Shown: positions 1-9,524, counted from the first letter of the stretch. The stretch: 64,000 bases of DNA from JAYPHU01 sp964611435 (GCA_964611435.1 CAZSXT010000006.1:80906-144905); one strand, 5' to 3'. The notes: generated from the sequence alone by a model not told the origin. A program made the numbers and translations.

Positions 1-35
1 CAAGGGATAAAAGGGCACTTTTTTTGCCGCCCAAA

Positions 36-76
36 CGAAAACGGGACCCGTTTTCAGGTCCCGTTTGGCGTTTTTT
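36..76. terminator. Bidirectional-looking intrinsic terminator downstream of lon
   Basis: A perfect 10-bp stem (AAACGGGACC at 39-48, GGTCCCGTTT at 57-66) has an 8-base loop. Read leftwards, the GC core is followed by a TTTTCGTTT stretch, which suits termination of lon. Read rightwards it is followed by six T at 71-76. It therefore probably ends lon transcription and may also stop a transcript entering from the left edge. No other gene is visible in bases 1-108. Confidence 0.65.
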
Positions 77-108
77 GCGCGAATCGTTTTTTCGCAGATT
101 TCCGGGGT

Positions 109-2523
109 TTAGTGCTTCACCAGCCCTGAACGCTCGTCATCATCGTCAACCGAACCGGCCGAGACATCGGCCGCCGCCTCTTCCTCCTCATCCCATTCGA
201 TGGGGACGAGCGGGCTGACCAAAGCATGCTCCAGCACCTCTTCGACGCTGGTCACCGGAACGATTTCCACGGCGCGTTTCAGGTTGTCCGGAATTTCCGC
301 CAAGTCCTTTTCATTGTCCTTGGGCACCAGAACTTTCTTGATCCCGCCCCGCATCGCGGCGAGGAGTTTTTCCTTCAAGCCGCCGATGGGCAGGACGCGG
401 CCCCGCAGGGTGACTTCGCCGGTCATGGCGATGTCCTTGCGGACCGCGATACCGGTCAGAACCGAGACAATGGAGGTGACCATGCCGACACCGGCGGACG
501 GGCCGTCTTTCGGCGTCGCGCCTTCCGGGACGTGAACGTGGATATCGCGCTTGTCGAATAGCGTCGGCTTAACACCAAACGCCACGGAACGCGACTGCAC
601 AAAAGACTTCGCCGCCTGGATGGATTCCTGCATGACGTCGCCCAGTTTGCCGGTAATGGTCATCTTGCCCTTACCCGGCAGCATCACGGCTTCGATGGTC
701 AGAATTTCGCCACCGACTTCGGTCCAGGCCAGACCATTGGTGACGCCGACGATATCTTCCGCCTCAACCTCACCGAACCGGTATTTGCGCACGCCAGTGA
801 ACTTCTCCAGGTTGCGGCGGGTCACGTTGACCTTTTCCAACCCTTCCATCAGGATTTCCTTGGTCGCCTTACGGGTCAGATTGGCGAGTTCCCGCTCCAG
901 ATTACGGACGCCGGCTTCCCGCGTGTAATAACGAATAAGATCGCGTAACGCCTGGTCGGAGATTGACCATTCATCTTTCTTCAGACCATGGGCTTCCATC
1001 TGTTTGTCGATTAGGTGGCGGCGCGCGATTTCGACCTTCTCATCCTCGGTGTAGCCGGGGATGCGAATGATCTCCATCCGGTCCAGCAGTGGACCTGGAA
1101 TACGCAGCGTGTTCGCCGTGGTGACAAACATGACATCCGACAAATCGTAATCCACTTCCAGATAATGATCCTGGAACGTGTCGTTTTGCTCGGGATCCAG
1201 GACCTCGAGAAGCGCCGAGGCCGGATCGCCCCGCCAGTCGGAGCCCATCTTGTCGATTTCATCCAACAGGAAGAACGGGTTCGAGGTCTTGGCCTTCTTC
1301 ATGCCCTGCAGAATTTTACCCGGCATCGAACCGATATAGGTCCGGCGGTGGCCGCGAATTTCGGATTCGTCCCGGACCCCGCCCAGCGACATCCGCACGA
1401 AATTACGTCCGGTCGCCCGGGCGATGGACTTACCCAACGAGGTTTTACCCACACCCGGAGGGCCCACGAGGCACAAGATCGGGCCTTTCAGCTTCTTCGT
1501 GCGCTGCTGTACGGCCAGGTATTCGAGAATACGCTCCTTAACCTTCTCCAACCCATAGTGATCCGCATCCAGAATTTTCTCGGCCTGCTTGATGTCTTTG
1601 TTCACCCTGCTGCGCTTCTTCCACGGAATGTTCAGCATCCAGTCCAGATAGTTCCGGACCACCGTGGCTTCGGCCGACATCGGGCTCATGTTACGAAGCT
1701 TCTTCAATTCGGCGACAGATTTTTCACGCGCTTCCTTGGTCAGCTTGGTCTTGGCGATTTTTTCCTCAAGTTCCTGGGTCTCGTCCTTGCCTTCGTCGGT
1801 TTCACCCAGCTCCTTCTGGATCGCCTTCAACTGTTCGTTCAGATAATACTCGCGCTGGGTTTTCTCCATCTGGCGTTTGACCCGGCTGCGGATTTTCTTC
1901 TCGACCTGCAGAACACCGATTTCGCCTTCCATAAAGGAGATCACCCGCTCCATCCGCTCGGAGATAGAGTCGACTTCGAGCAATTCCTGCTTCTCGGAGA
2001 TCTTCAGCGCCAAGTGGGACGCAACCGTATCGGCCAGCTTGCCAAATTCATCAATTTGATTAACAGAAACAAGCGCTTCCGGTGGAATCTTCTTATTCAA
2101 CTTGATGTATTGTTCGAACTGCGTGACCACAGAGCGGGAGAGCGCCTCAAGCTCTTCTTCCTCGCCTTCCCGTTCCGGCATGATGTCCGCATAAGCTTCG
2201 AAGAAATCATCATTGTCGGTATAGCGGATGACGCGGGCACGCTCCCCACCCTCGACCAAGACCTTCACCGTGCCGTCCGGCAGCTTGAGCAGTTGCAGGA
2301 CAGTCGAAACCGTACCGACGGTATAAATCTCTTCCTTGGCGGGGTCGTCATCAGCCGCGTTCTTCTGGGCGATCAGAAGAATTTGCTTGTCGTCCTTCAT
2401 CACGTCTTCCAAGGCGCGCACGGATTTTTCACGGCCGACGAAAAGCGGCACAATCATGTGCGGAAAGACCACGATGTCGCGCAGGGGAAGGACGGGATAA
2501 ACTTTTCCGGCGGAAGGCTCCAA
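109..2523 (-). CDS. lon: ATP-dependent protease La (Lon)
   Basis: Cytoplasmic AAA+ serine protease that degrades misfolded and regulatory proteins. The 804 residues have the usual full-length layout: N-terminal substrate domain (VYPVLPLRDIVVFPHM near residue 8), coiled coil (about 190-290), Walker A GPPGVGKTSLGKS (354 on), Walker B LLDEIDK, and a C-terminal Ser-Lys protease domain with PKDGPSAGVGM near residue 680. The start is a TTG codon. This is supported by AGGAGA eight bases upstream and by the conserved N-terminus beginning a few residues later. The C-terminus ends in an acidic run (DEEEEAAAD, VDDDDE) not typical of the enterobacterial protein. It is last in the tig-clpP-clpX-lon array but separated from clpX by about 150 bases with a hairpin, so it may have its own promoter. 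Confidence 0.97.
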   Translation of the reverse strand: MEPSAGKVYPVLPLRDIVVFPHMIVPLFVGREKSVRALEDVMKDDKQILLIAQKNAADDDPAKEEIYTVGTVSTVLQLLKLPDGTVKVLVEGGERARVIRYTDNDDFFEAYADIMPEREGEEEELEALSRSVVTQFEQYIKLNKKIPPEALVSVNQIDEFGKLADTVASHLALKISEKQELLEVDSISERMERVISFMEGEIGVLQVEKKIRSRVKRQMEKTQREYYLNEQLKAIQKELGETDEGKDETQELEEKIAKTKLTKEAREKSVAELKKLRNMSPMSAEATVVRNYLDWMLNIPWKKRSRVNKDIKQAEKILDADHYGLEKVKERILEYLAVQQRTKKLKGPILCLVGPPGVGKTSLGKSIARATGRNFVRMSLGGVRDESEIRGHRRTYIGSMPGKILQGMKKAKTSNPFFLLDEIDKMGSDWRGDPASALLEVLDPEQNDTFQDHYLEVDYDLSDVMFVTTANTLRIPGPLLDRMEIIRIPGYTEDEKVEIARRHLIDKQMEAHGLKKDEWSISDQALRDLIRYYTREAGVRNLERELANLTRKATKEILMEGLEKVNVTRRNLEKFTGVRKYRFGEVEAEDIVGVTNGLAWTEVGGEILTIEAVMLPGKGKMTITGKLGDVMQESIQAAKSFVQSRSVAFGVKPTLFDKRDIHVHVPEGATPKDGPSAGVGMVTSIVSVLTGIAVRKDIAMTGEVTLRGRVLPIGGLKEKLLAAMRGGIKKVLVPKDNEKDLAEIPDNLKRAVEIVPVTSVEEVLEHALVSPLVPIEWDEEEEAAADVSAGSVDDDDERSGLVKH

Positions 2524-2573
2524 TTCTGATCTCCTAAATACGCAGACCCAATCTTTAGGTCTTTATTGTTTTG

Positions 2574-2597
2574 TTTCCGCGGGCCAGCCCGCGGGAA
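2574..2597. repeat. GC-rich hairpin between clpX and lon
   Basis: CCGCGGG (2577-2583) and CCCGCGG (2588-2594) pair around a CCAG loop, with A/T pairs extending the base of the stem. Neither side has a long T-run. It may be an attenuator or a weak clpX terminator rather than a strong one. It occupies the lon leader about 50 bases upstream of the TTG start. Confidence 0.4.
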
Positions 2598-2673
2598 CAA
2601 ATTTGATCTTTAATACAGTTATGTTCACCGCCACTTTAATCAAGTAGCTACAAACATTTATTATTCGGGCATT

Positions 2674-3942
2674 CTAGGCGCTCGTATCCAGGTCATCACG
2701 CCGGTCGGCATAAATATAGAGAGGACGCGCACCTTCTTGCGCAACTTCCCGGTTGATCACCACTTCTTCGACGCCGTCCAGATCAGGCAATTCGAACATA
2801 GTATCCAACAGAATGTCTTCCATGATGGACCGCAGCCCCCGGGCCCCGGTCTTGCGCTCAACCGCCTTCTTGGCCACCGCTTGCAGCGCCGTATCCAAGA
2901 ATTTGAGCTTCACATCTTCCATCTCGAACAGACGCTGATACTGCTTCACCAGCGCGTTCTTTGGCGAAGTCAGGATTGTGATCAACGCATCCTCATCCAG
3001 GTCGTTCAGGGTAGCGATCACCGGCAGCCGGCCGACAAATTCTGGAATGAGGCCAAATTTCAACAGATCTTCCGGCTCCACGTCTTGCAGGATTTCACCG
3101 GTGAGCCGCTCATCCGGGCCGCGTACATCGGCGCCAAAGCCCATGGAAGAGCCTCGCCCGCGGGCCGAGATAATCTTCTGCAGGCCGGCAAACGCACCGC
3201 CGCAAATAAACAGAATATTGGTCGTATCCACCTGCAGGAATTCCTGCTGCGGATGCTTGCGCCCGCCTTGCGGCGGCACAGATGCGACCGTGCCTTCCAT
3301 AATTTTCAGCAGCGCTTGCTGCACGCCTTCGCCCGACACATCGCGGGTGATCGACGGATTGTCGGACTTGCGGGAAATTTTATCGACCTCGTCGATATAA
3401 ACGATGCCGCGCTGCGCCCGCTCCACATTGTAGTCGGCCGCCTGCAACAGTTTGAGAATAATATTCTCCACGTCTTCGCCGACGTAACCGGCCTCGGTCA
3501 GAGTGGTCGCATCGGCCATGGTGAACGGCACATCGAGAATGCGCGCCAGGGTCTGGGCCAGCAACGTCTTGCCGCAGCCCGTCGGGCCGACCAGCAGGAT
3601 GTTGGACTTGGCCAGTTCCACATCATTGTTCTTGGTGCTGTGGCTCAGACGTTTGTAGTGATTATGCACGGCGACCGAGAGGACCCGTTTGGCGTAATCC
3701 TGGCCGATCACATAGTCGTCCAGAACCTCACAAATTTCTTTTGGGGCCGGAACGCCGTCGCCGGATTTGACGATCTGGGTCTTGTTCTCTTCACGGATGA
3801 TATCCATGCAGAGCTCGACACACTCATCGCAAATAAACACGGTCGGTCCCGCAATAAGCTTTCGGACCTCGTGCTGGCTTTTGCCGCAGAATGAACAATA
3901 AAGCGTATTCTTTGAATCGCCGTTGCCGGTGGACTTACTCAT
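2674..3942 (-). CDS. clpX: ATP-dependent Clp protease ATP-binding subunit ClpX
   Basis: AAA+ unfoldase that feeds tagged substrates into ClpP. Its 422 residues match the usual size. The N-terminal zinc-binding domain has two CxxC pairs (CSFCGK near residue 17 and CDECVELC near 39). Walker A is GPTGCGKTLLAQ (about 118), Walker B includes YIDEVDKI, and GFGADV is the pore-loop region. The ATG is preceded by GGAGGG. It lies 90 bases downstream of clpP on the same strand, the standard clpP-clpX order, and is probably co-transcribed with it. Confidence 0.98.
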   Translation of the reverse strand: MSKSTGNGDSKNTLYCSFCGKSQHEVRKLIAGPTVFICDECVELCMDIIREENKTQIVKSGDGVPAPKEICEVLDDYVIGQDYAKRVLSVAVHNHYKRLSHSTKNNDVELAKSNILLVGPTGCGKTLLAQTLARILDVPFTMADATTLTEAGYVGEDVENIILKLLQAADYNVERAQRGIVYIDEVDKISRKSDNPSITRDVSGEGVQQALLKIMEGTVASVPPQGGRKHPQQEFLQVDTTNILFICGGAFAGLQKIISARGRGSSMGFGADVRGPDERLTGEILQDVEPEDLLKFGLIPEFVGRLPVIATLNDLDEDALITILTSPKNALVKQYQRLFEMEDVKLKFLDTALQAVAKKAVERKTGARGLRSIMEDILLDTMFELPDLDGVEEVVINREVAQEGARPLYIYADRRDDLDTSA

Positions 3943-4032
3943 GAACCCTCCAACACAAAGCTCAGCGGCATACTAGCCCCAGACTTAAACTACACTCAAA
4001 CACAAATAAGGGCCCGAAAAACCGCCAAACCC

Positions 4033-4713
4033 TTATTCGCCGTCACCGCCGCTATCGCCGGATCCGGTCTGGTCCCCCGAGTCGTCCTCTCCGTCCAGGT
4101 CTTCGGGCCGCTTCAACACAACCTCGTCAATCAGGCCAAAATCCTTGGCCTCTTCCGGCGTCATATATTTATCGCGTTCCAACGCCTGTTCGACTTTTTC
4201 CAATTCCTGGCCCGTATGCTCCACATAAATATTATTCAACCGTTGCCGCAGGGCCAAAATTTCGCGCGCCTGAATCTCGATATCGGTCGCCTGTCCCTGT
4301 GCGCCGCCGGACGGCTGGTGAACCATGATCCGAGAATTGGGCAGCGCGTACCGCTTTCCTTTTTGTCCCGCCGCCAACAAGAGCGACCCCATCGACGCCG
4401 CCTGTCCGATACAAACCGTCGATACGCCCGGCCGGATATATTGCATCGTGTCATAAATCGCGAGACCGGAAGTCACGATACCCCCGGGAGAGTTAATGTA
4501 GAATGAAATATCCTTCTTGGGATTTTCCGATTCCAAAAACAGCAACTGGGCACAAATCAAACTGGACACATGGTCCTCGATCGGACCGGTGACAAAGATG
4601 ATCCGCTCCTTCAGCAGGCGCGAATAAATGTCATAGGCGCGCTCCCCACGATTGGTGGTTTCCACCACCATCGGCACAAGCGCGTTATTAAAAATTTCTA
4701 TGGGATCGCTCAT
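4033..4713 (-). CDS. clpP: ATP-dependent Clp protease proteolytic subunit ClpP
   Basis: Serine peptidase that forms the 14-subunit degradation chamber used by ClpX. The catalytic serine lies in GQAASMGSLLL and the catalytic histidine in MVHQPSGGAQGQATD. The core is canonical. At 226 residues it is longer than the usual 195-210 because of a C-terminal tail of about 25 residues rich in Asp, Gly and Ser (GEDDSGDQTGSGDSGGDGE). That tail would be disordered and could sit near the ClpX docking face. The ATG lacks a strong Shine-Dalgarno sequence. It is flanked by tig upstream and clpX downstream. Confidence 0.97.
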   Translation of the reverse strand: MSDPIEIFNNALVPMVVETTNRGERAYDIYSRLLKERIIFVTGPIEDHVSSLICAQLLFLESENPKKDISFYINSPGGIVTSGLAIYDTMQYIRPGVSTVCIGQAASMGSLLLAAGQKGKRYALPNSRIMVHQPSGGAQGQATDIEIQAREILALRQRLNNIYVEHTGQELEKVEQALERDKYMTPEEAKDFGLIDEVVLKRPEDLDGEDDSGDQTGSGDSGGDGE

Positions 4714-4805
4714 TATATTCTATCTGGTTGGTTTTTCCCGTAATTCAACTGCCTACGCGACGCTTTGGGCCCTGGTCAAGCACCCTTTTGGCGCGCAAGC
4801 CGACG

Positions 4806-6248
4806 CTACTTCTTAGCCGTGGATTTCTTGGCTTTTCCCTTGGCCGAGGCTTTCTTCTTGGCGCTGGACTTCTTCTTTTTTTCGCCGGAATCGCCACTTT
4901 CGCTTGATTTTGCGGCTGATTCGGTGGCCTCCGCCATCAACTCCTCGATGCTGACATCTTTGTCGGTGACATCCGCCAGTTCGACAATAAAGTCGATGAC
5001 CTTGTCTTCGAGGACCGGCGATTGCAGCGACTGCATGGCTTCAGGATTGTTCTTGAAGTATTCCAGGACTTCTTTTTCCTGGCCCGGGTGCCGCTGTGCC
5101 TCTTGCATCAGCGCCCGGTTCAGTTCTTCCGGCGACACCGTGATCTCGTTGACCCGGCCAATCTCGGCCAGCAACAGTCCTAAGCGGACGCGGCGCTCGG
5201 CGATTTCCCTGTATTCTTTCTGAAGTTCCTCATCGGACTTATCCTGATCGTCGGCGTCAACCTGATCAGGATGATGTTCCCGCTGATGGGTAAATTGCTC
5301 CCAAATTGCGTCGAATTCACTTTGGATCATGCCCTGTGGCAGCTCGAACTTGTGTTCATTATCCAGGAGGTCGAGGAGATCCCGCTTCAGCCGCATCTTG
5401 GTGAAGGCCCCCATTTCCATCTCTTGGGCCTCTTTCACCTGACGCTTCAGGTCCTCGACGCTTTCCGCCCCCATGGACTTGGCGAGCTCGTCATTGATTT
5501 CCGCCGGGATAGATTCATGAATTTCGTTGAGGGTCACTTCGAACACGGCCTCCTTGCCGGCCAAGGTCTCCGTATAGTTCTCCGGGAACGTGACACTCAC
5601 ATCGAACTTATCGCCGGCATCGTGCCCGACGATCTGTTCCTCGAAACCGGGGATAAACGCACCGGAACCCAGTTCCAGGGAGTATCCGTCCGCCTTGCCG
5701 CCGGCGAATTCCTCGCCGTCCACCCGGCCAACAAAGTCAATGATCGCCACATCGCCGGTGGCGATTTTGCGTGCTTCGGTAATCGGCTTGGATTCTTTTC
5801 GGCTGTTGGCCATTTGCTCGATAGCGCCGTCGATCTGCTCGTCCGTCGCAGGAACTTTGAAGCGTTCAAGCTTTAGTTTGCCGAAGTCGGCCAAGCTAAT
5901 CTCCGGAAAGATTTCCAGCTCGATCGTGTATTCCAGATCGGCGCCTTCTTCGAATTTCTCGATTTCAATTTTCGGCTGGGATACCGGACGGAAATCCTTG
6001 TCCGCCAAGGCCGACTGGCTGCTTTCGTTGACCGTCGCTTCAAGCACCTCGCCCATGACCGCATTGCCATAGGTCTTGCGCAACAGGCTAACCGGCACCT
6101 TACCGGGACGAAAGCCCGGCATCCGCGCCGTGCGGGCGACTTCGGTTAACCGGGTCGTAACCCGTTCCTCGATATCAGCGGCGGGGACAACAACCTTGTA
6201 GCCCCGTTTCAATCCTTCGTTCGTCGTTTCAGTTACCTGAGCGGCCAT
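4806..6248 (-). CDS. tig: Trigger factor, ribosome-associated peptidyl-prolyl isomerase
   Basis: Chaperone that binds the ribosome exit tunnel and folds nascent chains. The N-terminal ribosome-binding signature is GFRPGKVPVSLLRK (about residue 45). An FKBP-type PPIase domain follows (GDVAIIDFVGRVDGEEFAGG, about 165-185), then a helical C-terminal domain. It has 480 residues against about 430 in E. coli. The excess is a lysine/serine/alanine tail of about 40 residues (EKKKKSSAKKKASAKGK) that is strongly basic and of low complexity. It lies 92 bases upstream of clpP on the same strand, the common tig-clpP-clpX-lon arrangement. Confidence 0.96.
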   Translation of the reverse strand: MAAQVTETTNEGLKRGYKVVVPAADIEERVTTRLTEVARTARMPGFRPGKVPVSLLRKTYGNAVMGEVLEATVNESSQSALADKDFRPVSQPKIEIEKFEEGADLEYTIELEIFPEISLADFGKLKLERFKVPATDEQIDGAIEQMANSRKESKPITEARKIATGDVAIIDFVGRVDGEEFAGGKADGYSLELGSGAFIPGFEEQIVGHDAGDKFDVSVTFPENYTETLAGKEAVFEVTLNEIHESIPAEINDELAKSMGAESVEDLKRQVKEAQEMEMGAFTKMRLKRDLLDLLDNEHKFELPQGMIQSEFDAIWEQFTHQREHHPDQVDADDQDKSDEELQKEYREIAERRVRLGLLLAEIGRVNEITVSPEELNRALMQEAQRHPGQEKEVLEYFKNNPEAMQSLQSPVLEDKVIDFIVELADVTDKDVSIEELMAEATESAAKSSESGDSGEKKKKSSAKKKASAKGKAKKSTAKK

Positions 6249-6331
6249 TGCGTAATTCCCGTGCGTTCCTGTTCGTGACGTAAAAATTCAAATTTAATGA
6301 GTACTAAACCCTGTGGCGGATACATCGAAAT

Positions 6332-6418
6332 TGGTGCGGGTGAAGGGACTTGAACCCCCACTTTCCGAAGAAAACAAGGACCTAAACCTTGCGCGTCTAC
6401 CAGTTCCGCCACACCCGC
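6332..6418 (-). tRNA. tRNA-Leu (UAG anticodon)
   Basis: The acceptor stem is GCGGGTG/CACCCGC and the 3' CCA is encoded (6332-6334). The anticodon stem CAAGG/CCTTG encloses loop TTTAGGT with anticodon UAG. A long variable arm, expected for a class II tRNA, and the T-arm GGGGGTTCAAGTCCC region are present. The length is 87 bases. It lies between the malonyl-CoA decarboxylase gene and tig, on the same strand as both. Confidence 0.96.
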
Positions 6419-6462
6419 AACACAACCTACCGGATGCGGTCATCCGCGCCGGAGCGCGCCAC

Positions 6463-6488
6463 TCTATAAAAAAAGCGACCGCTGTCAA
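6463..6488 (-). promoter_or_regulatory. Candidate promoter for tRNA-Leu
   Basis: Read on the minus strand, TTGACA (6488-6483) and TATAGA (6468-6463) are separated by 14 bases that include a T-run. The tRNA begins 44 bases after the -10 element. The -35 match is perfect but the spacer is shorter than the usual 16-18, so the true -10 could be shifted a few bases. Confidence 0.45.
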
Positions 6489-6531
6489 TCTGAACCTCTG
6501 GAAATTCGCGGAATTCTTGGGACCCGAGGTT

Positions 6532-7956
6532 TTACACCTTCAACAAGGATTTTACCTTATTCGACGTGCTCACCTCCTGACCGCTCCGGTAGGATTCATG
6601 ATTGCCGTCGATATCTTCCAAAAGATACCGGTAGTTGACCATCAAACCGGCCGATTGCTGTAGTCCCTTGGAAGACGTGTCCGCCTCCCAATTAATCTGT
6701 TCAACACGCGCGCCATTGTTCAGGTGGAAATGTGCGACAGAGTCCAGCGCCGTCCCGCCGCCCCACTTTTCGACGCAGATATATCGAGCCGCGAGCTTCA
6801 GCAGCGGCTCTTGCAAGGCTTCTGATTTCTCGGCATTTCCGTACCAGCCGGCCTCGAAAAGCAGATGCCTGATCGCTTCTGCCGCGGTGTCTTTCATGGC
6901 AAGACCGGTCAAGGCGGAGCGCTGTTCATCGGACAGGAACTCCAAGGTCCTCTCGTCATCCAACGCGGATTTCAGCCAGCGGCAAAAACCGGGGATCGGC
7001 GACAGGGTCGAATACCGTTTTAGGCCGCGAAGTTCACCCGACAGGCTATCCACCACACGCTTGATCAGAAAGTTGCCGAAGTTGATGCCGCTGAGGCCCT
7101 GCTGCGCACTGGAGATGGAATAAAAGATCGCGCTGTCGGCGTCTGTTACATCGACGATCGGCGCATCCTCGTCCAACAACTCCTGAATGTTGGTCGAGAT
7201 ACCCTCCGTCAGCGCCACCCAAACGAAAATCAACGGCTCCTCCGGCATGCGGGGATGAAAAAAAGCGAAACACCGGCGGTCGGACGCCAGCCGGTTCTTT
7301 AAGTCGTCCCAGCTTTTGATTTCATGGACGGCTTCGTAGGCAAAAAGCTTTTCCAGCAAAGCCGCCGGCGCATCCCAGGTGATCTGCTTGAGTTCCAGAA
7401 ACCCGACATCGAACCAGGACGACAAAAGTGCTTTGAGGTCGGTCTCGACGGACTGCAAGACAGGATCGTCCTTGACCCATTGAGTTAGGTCCGCGCGAAG
7501 ATCGACCAGAAACTTTACGCCCTCGGGCAACGCATTGAATTGGGTCAGCAACCGCACACGCGCCGCTTCCAATGATTTCTTCAGCGACTGCTCGGCATTT
7601 TGACGGGCTACCGGATCGGTCGCCGACTGCAACTCCTTGACGGCCGCATCGACGGCCTCATGATCCGTATCGAATTCCGTCGCCATGACTTGAAGGAAAC
7701 GTTTTCGCCCTTCTTCGTTCAGACCCAGATACGCATGGCCCAAGGCGGCGGCCCGGGTGCGTGCGGAAACTTCACCGCCTCGGCCGTCCAGACAGGCCTG
7801 CATGTGTTTAAGCAAACGGTCCCGATCACCGTCGTCCAGTTCCGGCGACAGGACGATTTCGGTGAATTCGTCCTCGTCAGACCCGATCCGGCTCCAGACG
7901 CCTCGAAGGTTACGGATTGCGCGATCCCAGAAACCACTATTTTTTTGTTCATTCAT
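6532..7956 (-). CDS. Malonyl-CoA decarboxylase
   Basis: Converts malonyl-CoA to acetyl-CoA and CO2. The N-terminal half (to about residue 180) is the helical domain of the MCD family. The C-terminal half is the acetyltransferase-fold catalytic domain. It contains SSAQQGLSGINFGNFLIKRV (catalytic-serine region) and VAHFHLNNGARVEQINWEAD (catalytic-histidine region), both hallmarks of the family. The 474 residues match full-length bacterial homologues. No malonyl-CoA synthetase or dicarboxylate carrier is adjacent, so it is not in a mat-type operon. The start is the ATG of MNEQKN and has no clear ribosome-binding site. It is followed at 6418 by tRNA-Leu on the same strand. Confidence 0.92.
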   Translation of the reverse strand: MNEQKNSGFWDRAIRNLRGVWSRIGSDEDEFTEIVLSPELDDGDRDRLLKHMQACLDGRGGEVSARTRAAALGHAYLGLNEEGRKRFLQVMATEFDTDHEAVDAAVKELQSATDPVARQNAEQSLKKSLEAARVRLLTQFNALPEGVKFLVDLRADLTQWVKDDPVLQSVETDLKALLSSWFDVGFLELKQITWDAPAALLEKLFAYEAVHEIKSWDDLKNRLASDRRCFAFFHPRMPEEPLIFVWVALTEGISTNIQELLDEDAPIVDVTDADSAIFYSISSAQQGLSGINFGNFLIKRVVDSLSGELRGLKRYSTLSPIPGFCRWLKSALDDERTLEFLSDEQRSALTGLAMKDTAAEAIRHLLFEAGWYGNAEKSEALQEPLLKLAARYICVEKWGGGTALDSVAHFHLNNGARVEQINWEADTSSKGLQQSAGLMVNYRYLLEDIDGNHESYRSGQEVSTSNKVKSLLKV

Positions 7957-7988
7957 ACTAATGATTTAGTCATAAAATCAGCTAATCA

Positions 7989-9446
7989 TCACTGATTTAA
8001 CTTGAATATTTCGTGTAGTTGATCCGGCAAATCCTCGGCGATCAGTCCCCGGCCCGCCCGTTGCCCGGCCGCGCCGTGAAACCATGCCCCGGCGGCGGCG
8101 GCCTCGAATGCCGGAACCCCTTGCGCCAGGAATCCCGCAATGATCCCGGCCAGAACATCCCCGGCCCCGGCGGTCGCCAGATCGGCGGGCGCACTGCTGT
8201 TGATCACCGCCCTGCCGTCGGGCGCGGCGATAACCGTATCGAAACCTTTCAGCAGGATGACTGCACCGCTTTGTGCCGCAGAATTTAGACAGTTGGACAG
8301 TTTATCCTGTTGATTCTCAAAGAGCCTTCCGAACTCCCCCGCGTGCGGCGTCATAACGCAGGGGCCCTTGATCCATCGAGCTAGGCTCTCCAAATCATCC
8401 TCGAAGGCGGTCAATGCATCCGCATCCAATAGTGTCGGCAGACCGCATTTTAGGGCCTCGACCACATGGCGGCGGGTGGCCTGGGTCGCACCCGCGCCCG
8501 GTCCTACCAAAACCGCGCTCCGCTTCTTCTCGTGAAGGAGCGTGCGAATGTCACCATCATCTGGAAGCGCCGTCACCAGATTGCCCGGTGCACCCGCCTG
8601 ATAGACCGTAACCGCCGTGGACGGCGCAGCAATGGTCAACATGCCGAGCCCGGTTCGCCGCGCCGCCGCCGCCGACAACCGTGCTGCACCCGTCATCTCC
8701 CCGCCGCCGATCACGAGCAGGTGTCCGCGCGTGTATTTATGAGCCTCCGGTGAAGGCCGAGGGATGACCTCTCGCCACAGGGCCGGTCCGTTCTCATGAT
8801 TGACTGGATTGAGTTCTTCCAGAACAGAGGCTGGAATGCCGATGTCGGTCACCACTGTCTCACCACAGAGTGATCTTCCAGGCATCAACAGATGCCCCGG
8901 CTTTTTGCGAAAGAACGTGACCGTCAGTGCAGCCTGAGGCGCAATGCCCCTCACCTCGCCGGTGTTGCCGTCGACGCCGCTCGGCGTATCCACGGCCACG
9001 ACCGGGACGCCACTGTCATTGATCGCGGCGATCAACTCCGCCGCTGCGCCGTCGATATCCCGGGCAAGCCCTGCCCCGAACAGCGCATCCAGGACGAGTT
9101 CCGCCCCATCCAAGAGCGCCGGCGTTAACGGCTCACAGTCCCCATCCCAGGCATCAGCGTTCACGGCCGCATCGCCGGTCAATTTTGACTTGTCTACTAG
9201 TAGTCCAAGGCGCACCGGCCAGTTGAGGCCCTGCAGTAAGCGCGCAACAACAAAGCCGTCGCCGCCATTATTGCCGGGACCGCACAACACCGCCACCCGC
9301 CGTCGGGTCCAATGCCGGCGAATTTCCCGCACCACCGACACGCCCGCGTTCTCCATCAGCGTCAGGCTCGGCACACCAGCTTCCACGGCCAAGGCATCGG
9401 CGTTGGACATTTGTTTGACGGTCAGTAACTCCGAACCACTTTTCAT
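7989..9446 (-). CDS. nnr: Bifunctional NAD(P)H-hydrate epimerase / ADP-dependent NAD(P)H-hydrate dehydratase
   Basis: Repairs hydrated NADH and NADPH. Residues 1-210 form the epimerase domain (YjeF N-terminal type): LMENAG, GPGNNGGDGFVVARLL and AVDTPSGVDGNTGEV. Residues 225-485 form the ribokinase-like dehydratase domain: KYTRGHLLVIGGGEMTGA, VLVGPGAGAT, TPHAGEFGRLF, and the ATP-site signature ATAGAGDVLAGIIAGFLAQG. The size is normal for the fused form. The ATG follows GAGAG. It lies 32 bases upstream of the malonyl-CoA decarboxylase gene on the same strand, and the two may be co-transcribed. It is divergent from dadA. Confidence 0.95.
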   Translation of the reverse strand: MKSGSELLTVKQMSNADALAVEAGVPSLTLMENAGVSVVREIRRHWTRRRVAVLCGPGNNGGDGFVVARLLQGLNWPVRLGLLVDKSKLTGDAAVNADAWDGDCEPLTPALLDGAELVLDALFGAGLARDIDGAAAELIAAINDSGVPVVAVDTPSGVDGNTGEVRGIAPQAALTVTFFRKKPGHLLMPGRSLCGETVVTDIGIPASVLEELNPVNHENGPALWREVIPRPSPEAHKYTRGHLLVIGGGEMTGAARLSAAAARRTGLGMLTIAAPSTAVTVYQAGAPGNLVTALPDDGDIRTLLHEKKRSAVLVGPGAGATQATRRHVVEALKCGLPTLLDADALTAFEDDLESLARWIKGPCVMTPHAGEFGRLFENQQDKLSNCLNSAAQSGAVILLKGFDTVIAAPDGRAVINSSAPADLATAGAGDVLAGIIAGFLAQGVPAFEAAAAGAWFHGAAGQRAGRGLIAEDLPDQLHEIFKLNQ

Positions 9447-9524
9447 CGACTCTCACAGGTCTGGTGATAGTTCCTAAGTACTACTATAGTCCGCCCCTTG
9501 TGGGAGAGAGCAAGGTCTAAACAC

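Noticed and set aside
1015..2529. Long plus-strand open frame of about 500 codons opposite lon
   Set aside because: It is antisense to a fully conserved lon gene and has no recognisable domain. Frame composition mirrors codon bias of the real gene, as also seen opposite clpX (2737-3894), the MBL/cyclase genes (35178-36296), nudF (39245-39916) and the cysteine synthase gene (39967-40776).
2616..2643. Possible lon promoter (TTGATT and TAACTG read on the minus strand)
   Set aside because: The hexamers match weakly with a 16-base spacer in A/T-rich DNA, and no heat-shock -35/-10 pair could be placed convincingly.
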